Assembly: GCA_021770615.1 (NCBI GenBank)
Contig: JAETQR010000015.1
Coordinates: 1-64,000, forward strand
Origin: Lachnospiraceae bacterium
GTDB lineage: Bacteria > Bacillota_A > Clostridia > Lachnospirales > Lachnospiraceae
DNA: 64,000 nucleotides
Reading direction: 5' to 3'
Program-made: the position numbers and the translations under genes
The notes under the pieces: generated by a model
Told to the model about the DNA's origin: nothing
Databases searched by the model: none
What the model saw: only the letters and a program-made list of their open reading frames with translations
In this document: piece by piece, positions 48,788 through 54,855 of the stretch
Position numbering within the stretch: the first letter of the stretch is position 1
Layout of the letters: each line of letters opens with the position of its first letter

Positions 48788-48876
48788 CAAGGGGTAGGAT
48801 ACAGAGAAGTCTGAAAAACAAACACAAGCAAAGCTTGCGAAAAGTTTTTCAGACTTCTTTGTATCCTACCCCTTTG
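48788..48876 (+). terminator. Long hairpin A3 (family A)
   Basis: Arms of about 32 nt with few mismatches (inner ends CTGAAAAAC and GTTTTTCAG) hold the core AAACACAAGC-AAA-GCTTGCGAAAA. It lies 24 bases after the beta-helix gene stop and reads in its direction. It is back to back with A4, which serves the convergent gene. Confidence 0.85.
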
Positions 48877-48932
48877 TAAGGTCTTCCGCATTGGAAGAAA
48901 ACACGTGACGGGGAGAAACTGCGCCCGCAGAA

Positions 48933-49026
48933 AAAGGGATGGAGAAGAAAAAACTTAGCGTTCAAAACTTTTCACAAGCTTGCTTGTGTTTGTTTTGAAC
49001 GCTAAGTTTTTTCTTCTCCATCCTTT
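48933..49026 (-). terminator. Long hairpin A4 (family A)
   Basis: Arms of 35 nt with one extra base (inner ends GTTCAAAAC and GTTTTGAAC) hold the minus-strand core AAACACAAGC-AA-GCTTGTGAAAA. CCCTTTTTCTG follows. It begins 14 bases after the thioesterase stop and reads in that direction. Confidence 0.85.
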
Positions 49027-49039
49027 CCTGCCTGGTGAT

Positions 49040-49471
49040 CTATCTCTCCCCACCACCTGTCTTCTCCTTCATCCTCTGAAACAACTCATAAAACCGGGGG
49101 CTCTTCTTTTTCAGGTTCACCGGGCAGGAACCGGCGTCAAGAAAACAGTGTGCACTTTCTCCGGTACATCTGACCTGACCAGAGTCTTTATCTTCTACTG
49201 TATAAGAAATAACAAGACGGATCCCATTAAACTTTTCCACTCTCGGAATGATCTTCACTGTCTCGCCAAATCCGGTCATGGACACATACCGGCAGCTGAC
49301 AGAAACGACCGGACAAATAATATTTTCTTTCTCCATCCTGTCATATCCAAGCCCTTCCTTCTCCATCACATCAACCCGGCACTCTTCAAACCACCGGATA
49401 TAATTTGAGTGATGGACCACTCCCATCCGGTCTGTCTCATAATATTGTACTTTATGCTCATAAGAGTACAT
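49040..49471 (-). CDS. Acyl-CoA thioesterase, 4HBT (YbgC-like)
   Basis: About 143 residues from MYSYEHKVQYYETDRMG, chosen because AAGGAG lies 7 bases upstream. The hotdog-fold signature YYETDRMGVVHHSNYIRWFEE includes the catalytic Asp, and VSVSCRYVSMTGFGETVKI follows. It hydrolyses short-chain or aromatic acyl-CoA; the exact substrate is unknown. The start overlaps the end of the ArsC/Spx-like gene by 14 bases, so the pair is cotranscribed. Confidence 0.92.
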   Translation of the reverse strand: MYSYEHKVQYYETDRMGVVHHSNYIRWFEECRVDVMEKEGLGYDRMEKENIICPVVSVSCRYVSMTGFGETVKIIPRVEKFNGIRLVISYTVEDKDSGQVRCTGESAHCFLDAGSCPVNLKKKSPRFYELFQRMKEKTGGGER

Positions 49472-49817
49472 CTTCCCACTCCTTCTCACGAAATCCGGTA
49501 AGCACTGTTTTTTCCGTGACGATGATCGGCCTTTTCACAAGCATTCCATCCGTAGCCAGTAACTTAAGCTTCTCTTCCCGTGTCATTTGTTCCAACTTTT
49601 CCTTCAGATTCATTTCCCGGTAAAGCATACCGCTCGTATTAAAAAATCTCTTAATATCGGATCCGCTCTTTTCAAGCCATTGCTCCAATTCATCAAATGT
49701 GGGATTTTCTTCCTTTATGTGTCTGCTCTCATAAGAAATACCATGATCATCCAGCCACTTTGCGGCCTTTTTACAGGTTGTACATTTCGGATACCAGACG
49801 AATAAAACTTTTTCCAT
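49458..49817 (-). CDS. ArsC/Spx-family protein
   Basis: 119 residues of thioredoxin fold with a WYPKCTTCKKAAKWLDDHGI active site (C-X-X-C with the arsenate reductase spacing), then RHIKEENPTFDELEQWLEKS and GMLVKRPIIVTEKTVLTGFRE, which carries the conserved RP pair. The family includes arsenate reductases and the redox regulator Spx; the lack of neighbouring ars genes leaves both open. It is the first gene of a pair with the thioesterase. Confidence 0.9.
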   Translation of the reverse strand: MEKVLFVWYPKCTTCKKAAKWLDDHGISYESRHIKEENPTFDELEQWLEKSGSDIKRFFNTSGMLYREMNLKEKLEQMTREEKLKLLATDGMLVKRPIIVTEKTVLTGFREKEWEDVLL

Positions 49818-49955
49818 TGGTTATCTCTCTCCTTCCTTCTACCTCATTCATATCTGACAAAACTACCTGTCCTCAATATATTGATACCATTATATCAGAT
49901 TAAGCATATTTGTGTAAAGAAATGTATTATGGATACACTATAAACATAATATAAT

Positions 49956-50197
49956 AGGATGACGGGGTCAAAAGCCCTTGTTTTTTCATGTGTTGGCAAT
50001 ATGCACAAAAAACAATATCTTCGCAGCTGGATGCACGAACCATTCCACAGAGCCTAGGGCGTGGAAATCGTGTTCAGCAAAGGCTTCCACGATTCCCTGA
50101 GTCTCAGTTTTATCGTGCATAATGCTGCTCATCTTATTGTTTTTTGTGCATATCGCCAGACTCTTTGATAAAAAGGGGCTTTTGACCCCGGCATCAT
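49956..50197 (+). repeat. Giant hairpin B2 (family B)
   Basis: Nested arms: outer GGGGTCAAAAGCCC (49964) with GGGGCTTTTGACCCC (50175), and inner arms from 49994 and to 50158 starting TGGCAATATGCACAAAAAAC. The core, about 95 nt, is the reverse complement of the B1 core (GGATGCACGAA, AAATCGTGTTCAGCAAAGG, CTTCCACGATT). It fills the space between two divergent genes, so it is not a simple terminator. Confidence 0.85.
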
Positions 50198-50242
50198 AAT
50201 AGATTACTATATCAAAAACAACATAGATCAATGGAGGTTCCT

Positions 50243-50752
50243 ATGAAATATCCGCTTCGGACGATCGAAACGATCAGTCTGCTCATCGCTGTCTTTCTTG
50301 GCGTTATCTTTCATTTTATTTACAACTGGAGTGGAGAAAATCCCGTAGCAGGGATCTTCTTTCCTGTCAATGAGTCCACCTGGGAGCATTTAAAACTCAT
50401 CTTTTTTCCCATTCTTCTTTTATCGATTGTGGAATACTTTCTTCTTCGCGCAGAATACAAAAATTTAATTTGCATTAAATTTATTTCGTCTCTCTTTGGC
50501 ATGACACTCACTGTCGTCCTTTTTTACACATATCAGGGAGTCTATGGAAAAAACAGCGAAGTTATGAATATCCTGATCTACCTGATCTCCATGGCCGCCG
50601 CGTTTTTGTTTAGCTACCGTTCATTAAAAAACAGACGATTATGCGGCGTCCCTGCCTCCCTGTGCCGCACCGGGTTTATCATTCTGGCATTCTTGTTTGC
50701 GGTATTTACGCTGTTCCCGCCACACATCGGGCTATTTGCTTCTCCTTTCTAG
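50243..50752 (+). CDS. DUF6512 family membrane protein
   Basis: About 169 residues with five hydrophobic segments; the motif FFPVNESTWEHLKLIFFP after the first helix is typical of the DUF6512 family, of unknown function. The start MKYPLRTIE has GGAGG seven bases upstream; an ATG at 50231 overlaps that site. It is a single gene between family B elements B2 and B3. Confidence 0.85.
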   Translation: MKYPLRTIETISLLIAVFLGVIFHFIYNWSGENPVAGIFFPVNESTWEHLKLIFFPILLLSIVEYFLLRAEYKNLICIKFISSLFGMTLTVVLFYTYQGVYGKNSEVMNILIYLISMAAAFLFSYRSLKNRRLCGVPASLCRTGFIILAFLFAVFTLFPPHIGLFASPF

Positions 50753-50758
50753 AAGAAG

Positions 50759-50868
50759 CTGGCAATATGCACAAAAAGCAGCATTATGCACGATTTCCAC
50801 GCATGAAGCTCAGTGGAGTGGTTCGTGCATCCGGCTGCGAAGATATTGTTTTTTGTGCATATTGCCAG
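50759..50868 (-). repeat. Hairpin B3 (family B, shortened core)
   Basis: The right arm (50835-50868) equals the left arm of B2 in full, while the left arm is shorter (CTGGCAATATGCACAAAAA then GCAGC). The core is cut to about 50 nt (TTATGCACGATTTCCACGC ... GTTCGTGCATCC). It begins seven bases after the DUF6512 stop and before the amt terminator. Confidence 0.8.
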
Positions 50869-50905
50869 ACCCCTTTATGAAAAGGGGCTTTTGACACCCT
50901 AACCC

Positions 50906-50973
50906 TAATAAAAAAGAACACCACCCGCAGCCATGATCTCTATGTCCTTTGCGAAGTAGTGTTCTTTTTATTA
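50906..50973 (-). terminator. Terminator after amt
   Basis: Minus strand TAATAAAAAGAACACTAC pairs with GTGGTGTTCTTTTTTATTA around a 31-nt loop; the T-run is part of the second arm. It begins 22 bases past the amt stop. Confidence 0.75.
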
Positions 50974-50994
50974 AATTGTAGTTTAATTTATGTA

Positions 50995-52743
50995 TCAGTC
51001 GTCATCCTGCAATGCGTCAAACCCGCTCTCACCAGTTCTGACTTTGATAACCTCCTCGACATCATATACAAAAATCTTTCCATCTCCGATATGCCCTGTA
51101 TAAAGCGCCTGTTTTGCAACGTCGATCACCCGGTCGACCGGTACGGCACTCACGATGACTTCTACCTTGATCTTAGGAAGAAGCGTGAAATCTACAGGTA
51201 CACCACGATAATATTCCGCGCTTCCTTTCTGCGTACCACATCCGAGAACCTGTGTGACCGTGATCCCACTAACTCCAATATCGTTAAGTGCTGTTTTAAG
51301 TTCTTCAAACTTATTCTGCTTACATACGATCGAAATCTTACTGATCTTTTCATCCCCGGCAGATTTCGTCACAGCTCCCGGTGCTTTTGCTGCCGGTGTT
51401 ACCTCTGTGACAGATACTGCTTTTTCTACAGGAACACTCCCTATTGCTTCTTTTAACGGGCCGGCGCCTGTTGATGCCGAATAGAATCTGTCACCTGCCG
51501 GCATGAAATCAGCATATGCCGACGGAAGACCATGTTCTGTCGCATCCAGACCGAGAATTTCTTCCTCTGCCGTTACACGAAGCCCACACACTTTATTGAT
51601 CACCGTAAAGATAACTGCCATCACCACGGCGGCATACAGGCCGATCACTACGACTCCTAAAAGCTGTACGCCAAACTGACGGAAGCCGCCCCCATAAAAC
51701 AGACCATTTTCATAATCAAACAGTCCGACCGCCAGCGCACCCCAGGCGCCATTGAAACCATGGACTGCGACAGCTCCGACCGGATCGTCCACTTTGCATA
51801 CGTTGTCAACAAACCAGACGCCAAATACGACAAGAAGCCCATCTACGATACCGATCACAGTAGCGCCGAGCGCATCTACATTCGCACATCCTGCTGTGAT
51901 GCCAACCAGTCCGGCCAGCGACGCATTCAGACACATGGATACATCCGGCTTGCCATATTTGATCCAGGTAAATATCATACATACGGTAGTGGCAACTGCA
52001 GGAGCGATTGTAGTCGTAGACAGGATCTTTGCCATCTCCTCCACACTGCCCGCAGCGGCTCCATTAAATCCATACCAGGCAAACCAGAGGATGAAACATC
52101 CAAGCGCTCCGATCGTGATATTGTGCCCCGGTATTGCCTTCGGTTTCCCATCTTTGCCAAACTTGCCGATTCTGGCTCCTAATATAGCTGCACCCACAAG
52201 CGCCGTGATTCCACCGACCATATGGATAACCGCTGATCCGGCGAAATCGATAAAGCCAAGTCCGGCCAGCCATCCCTGACTGTTCCACGTCCACCCTGCC
52301 TCGATCGGATAGACCACAGCACTGATAATGATCGAATAAATACAATACATACTGAATTTTGTACGCTCTGCCATAGCACCGGATACGATCGTCGCACAGG
52401 TCGCACAGAACACAAGCTGGAAAAAGAAATTAGACCAGTTAAAATTCGCAAAATCTGTGAACATCTGATACTCCGGCCTTCCGATCACTCCGAAAAAGTA
52501 GTTCTCCGAGTTCATGATACCATATCCTAAAAAAACAAATACGATCGTTCCCAGACAAAAATCCATCAGGTTTTTCATAATAATGTTTCCGGCATTTTTT
52601 GCCCTTGTAAAGCCAGTCTCAACCATGGCAAATCCCGCCTGCATAAAAAACACCAGTGCGGCACCGATCAGAAACCAGATACCGAATGCCACTTCTGAAC
52701 TGGCCTGCGTGATAATGTTTGTTAAATCTTCTGCTAACTGCAT
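50995..52743 (-). CDS. amt: Ammonium transporter fused to a P-II domain
   Basis: About 582 residues from MQLAEDLTNII, fixed by AAGGAGG upstream. Residues 1-400 are an Amt channel of eleven helices (GFAMVETGFTRAKNAGNIIM, DFAGSAVIHMVGGITALVGA, FAWYGFNGAAAG, VHGFNGAWGALAVGLFDYE). A linker of about 55 residues leads to a complete GlnB/GlnK-like P-II domain (KISIVCKQNKFEELKTALND, GCGTQKGSAEYYRGVPVDF). The T-loop lacks Tyr at the position used for uridylylation in E. coli GlnB. The fusion implies that P-II plugs its own channel according to 2-oxoglutarate/ATP. Confidence 0.94.
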   Translation of the reverse strand: MQLAEDLTNIITQASSEVAFGIWFLIGAALVFFMQAGFAMVETGFTRAKNAGNIIMKNLMDFCLGTIVFVFLGYGIMNSENYFFGVIGRPEYQMFTDFANFNWSNFFFQLVFCATCATIVSGAMAERTKFSMYCIYSIIISAVVYPIEAGWTWNSQGWLAGLGFIDFAGSAVIHMVGGITALVGAAILGARIGKFGKDGKPKAIPGHNITIGALGCFILWFAWYGFNGAAAGSVEEMAKILSTTTIAPAVATTVCMIFTWIKYGKPDVSMCLNASLAGLVGITAGCANVDALGATVIGIVDGLLVVFGVWFVDNVCKVDDPVGAVAVHGFNGAWGALAVGLFDYENGLFYGGGFRQFGVQLLGVVVIGLYAAVVMAVIFTVINKVCGLRVTAEEEILGLDATEHGLPSAYADFMPAGDRFYSASTGAGPLKEAIGSVPVEKAVSVTEVTPAAKAPGAVTKSAGDEKISKISIVCKQNKFEELKTALNDIGVSGITVTQVLGCGTQKGSAEYYRGVPVDFTLLPKIKVEVIVSAVPVDRVIDVAKQALYTGHIGDGKIFVYDVEEVIKVRTGESGFDALQDDD

Positions 52744-52804
52744 AAAATTCCTCCTTTTCTCTGCTGCTTTTGCTTTCCTCACAAAAAACCGGCATTTTCT
52801 CCCC

Positions 52805-52854
52805 AAAAAACGACGAGGACGTCAAGTGAATCCATCACTGACGTCCTCGTCGTT
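52805..52854 (-). terminator. Terminator between the membrane-protein gene and amt
   Basis: Minus strand AACGACGAGGACGTCAGTGA pairs with TCACTTGACGTCCTCGTCGT apart from one bulged base, followed by TTTTTT. It ends the 52943-53692 gene, or may act as an attenuator in the amt leader. Confidence 0.85.
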
Positions 52855-52942
52855 TACGTTGAATCATTATAGGCCTACCTGTTTTAAAAGTCAACCCGGT
52901 TTTTCAAAGATTACCCAAAATAAGTATCAAACAAGTCAATTT

Positions 52943-53692
52943 CTACTCTGAAAGAAGTAGTTCCGGGAAAACATAATACAAAAACTGCCTGGACTCTTCC
53001 TTTTTCTCCGAATTAAACACCACACCAAACACCGGTTTCTCCACAATTCCTCCTCCGTCCCGGAAAATTGCTTCGTATACCGGACTCTGGTCCAGATATA
53101 CCCCGTACGGACGTCCTGTCTCCTCGTCAGGTACATAAAGATAGTCACGGATCGCCGCCAATTCTTCCTCACTTAATAGTTCAGACAGATCCATAAAAAT
53201 TTCATTCTGCAGATACGTATCATAATCCTCCTGCCCGGCAATCATGGAATCTAATTTCTTGGCGTAGATCATAGAAGAGACCTGTGTCACATCGGAAGAA
53301 GCCGCCGCACCGACCTCTTTCGCAAGCGCCGTGTCCGTAAAAAACAAATGGAAGGATGAGAGCTCCTTGTCCGGATCCTTGCCCAGATATTTGACATAAC
53401 CCTCACCAAATTCTGTCAGGGGGATATCAAATGCCTGCTCATTTAAGACCGCACATTGGTATATGATATCCTTTTTGGTAATAACATCCTTATAAATAAA
53501 AAATCCCGCCACACACAAAACAAGGATACTGATTATGAGCGTTCGCAGATAATATGTCTTAAAATGCGTTATCTTCTGTTCCCTGTTCATCCTGCTCCAC
53601 TTACTTTTTTCAGATTCGCTTTCATCTCTTTTTTCATAAATAGAGGCCTGTTCATCCAAAGATGTCTTCTTGCCTTTCACATTCAGTGCCAT
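52943..53692 (-). CDS. Membrane-anchored hypothetical protein
   Basis: 249 residues. A charged cytoplasmic N-terminus (about 48 residues), one membrane helix (TLIISILVLCVAGFFIYKDV, about 51-70) and an extracytoplasmic domain without recognised motifs (FFTDTALAKEVGAAASSDVT, IYAKKLDSMIAG). The soluble part looks distantly like periplasmic-binding-protein fragments but I cannot confirm this. AGGAGCAGG precedes the ATG. It lies between a terminator and hairpin C2. Confidence 0.75.
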   Translation of the reverse strand: MALNVKGKKTSLDEQASIYEKRDESESEKSKWSRMNREQKITHFKTYYLRTLIISILVLCVAGFFIYKDVITKKDIIYQCAVLNEQAFDIPLTEFGEGYVKYLGKDPDKELSSFHLFFTDTALAKEVGAAASSDVTQVSSMIYAKKLDSMIAGQEDYDTYLQNEIFMDLSELLSEEELAAIRDYLYVPDEETGRPYGVYLDQSPVYEAIFRDGGGIVEKPVFGVVFNSEKKEESRQFLYYVFPELLLSE

Positions 53693-53772
53693 TATCCTGC
53701 TCCTTTATCCAGTTCAACAGTAAGTTTCTATTTTATCTATTCTATCATTTTTCCCCGGAAAAGAAAAGAGAA

Positions 53773-54059
53773 ATCATTTTCCAAAACACGAAAATTTTTA
53801 GCAATTAAAATTCATGAAAAGCTGAAAAAAATTCATACAGCATCGGGTATATTTCCTGATAAAGACCGTATAAACATGTCGGTCCTTAGGCTGCGTATAA
53901 GGCGCAGTCTTGCGCCTTGCAGCCTTTGTACCGCTACATGTTTATGTTAAGCGGGAGCGGGTCCGAATCAGGAAATATACCCGATGCTGTACAAATTTCG
54001 CTGGTTTCATGAATTTTAATTGCTAAAAATTTCCGTGCTTTGCAAACGGTAAAAATGAT
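53773..54059 (-). repeat. Giant hairpin C2 (family C) overlapping the thiD end
   Basis: Arms of 75-100 nt share runs such as ATTTTTAGCAATTAAAATTC and ACAGCATCGGGTATATTTCC with their complements. The core of about 105 nt (minus strand CATAAACATGTAGCGGTAC, GCAGCCTAAGGACCGACATG) matches C1, while the arms differ from C1. The right arm contains the last 14 codons of thiD; the left arm is a decayed inverted copy of them. Confidence 0.88.
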
Positions 54060-54855
54060 TAAGCGGGCCATTTCCCTTCCCCAAATCCATCCCATCCCGG
54101 ATCGCACCCGTAATGTACTCCTTGGCATCCCCCACTGCCTCTTCCAACGAATCTCCCTGTGCCATTCCACAGGCGATCGCCGATGACAGCGTGCACCCGG
54201 TACCATGTGTGTTCTCATTTTCAATCCGTTCATTGCAATACCATGTACCTGTACCAGACCGGTTGTTGTACAAAAAATCATCCGACGCTCCTTCTCCATG
54301 GCCTCCCTTGATCAGCACAGAACATCCATACCGTAGTGACAGATTCTTTGCTTCCCGTTCCCTGTCCCTTCGGGACATTTCCTCCCCGGACAAAATCGTT
54401 GTACTACCCAGACTGCACGCCTCCGGCAGATTGGGGGTGATGAGGTCCGCCAGAGGAAACAACGTTTTTGTAAGGGCTTTTTTTGCCGGAGGATCTAAAA
54501 GCGGCCGTCCACTTGTAGAGACAAGTACCGGATCGATCACAACAAACGGCCTCTTTCCGGTAAGATCCCTGTATTTTCTCAAACAATCTGCCACCGCATA
54601 AAGATTATCTTCCACCGCTATCATCCCAATTTTTACAGCATCCGGGAATATATCCTCAAATACCGCACTAAGCTGCATTCTTACCACTTCTGCCGGCACC
54701 GGCCAAACGCCCCGCACTCCCTGCGTATTCTGGCTCGTGACAGCCGTTATCACACTCATCCCATACAGGCCATAGGCACCGATGGTCTTCAAATCTGCCT
54801 GTATCCCGGCGCCTCCGCTGCAATCGGAACCGGCTATTGTAAGCACTGTTTTCAT
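54016..54855 (-). CDS. thiD: Hydroxymethylpyrimidine kinase / HMP-phosphate kinase
   Basis: 279 residues. Substrate and ATP motifs are present: TIAGSDCSGGAGIQADLKTI, MIVITAVTSQNT-like MSVITAVTSQNTQGV, VIDPVLVSTSGRPLLD, LITPNLPEA and the catalytic THGTGCTLSSAIACGMAQG. It phosphorylates HMP and HMP-P for thiamin synthesis. The family C-terminal HFYR motif is at the end and the following RLQSTEIFSN tail lies in the arm of hairpin C2. The start overlaps the end of the sensor kinase gene by 4 bases. No TPP riboswitch is visible. Confidence 0.94.
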   Translation of the reverse strand: MKTVLTIAGSDCSGGAGIQADLKTIGAYGLYGMSVITAVTSQNTQGVRGVWPVPAEVVRMQLSAVFEDIFPDAVKIGMIAVEDNLYAVADCLRKYRDLTGKRPFVVIDPVLVSTSGRPLLDPPAKKALTKTLFPLADLITPNLPEACSLGSTTILSGEEMSRRDREREAKNLSLRYGCSVLIKGGHGEGASDDFLYNNRSGTGTWYCNERIENENTHGTGCTLSSAIACGMAQGDSLEEAVGDAKEYITGAIRDGMDLGKGNGPLNHFYRLQSTEIFSN

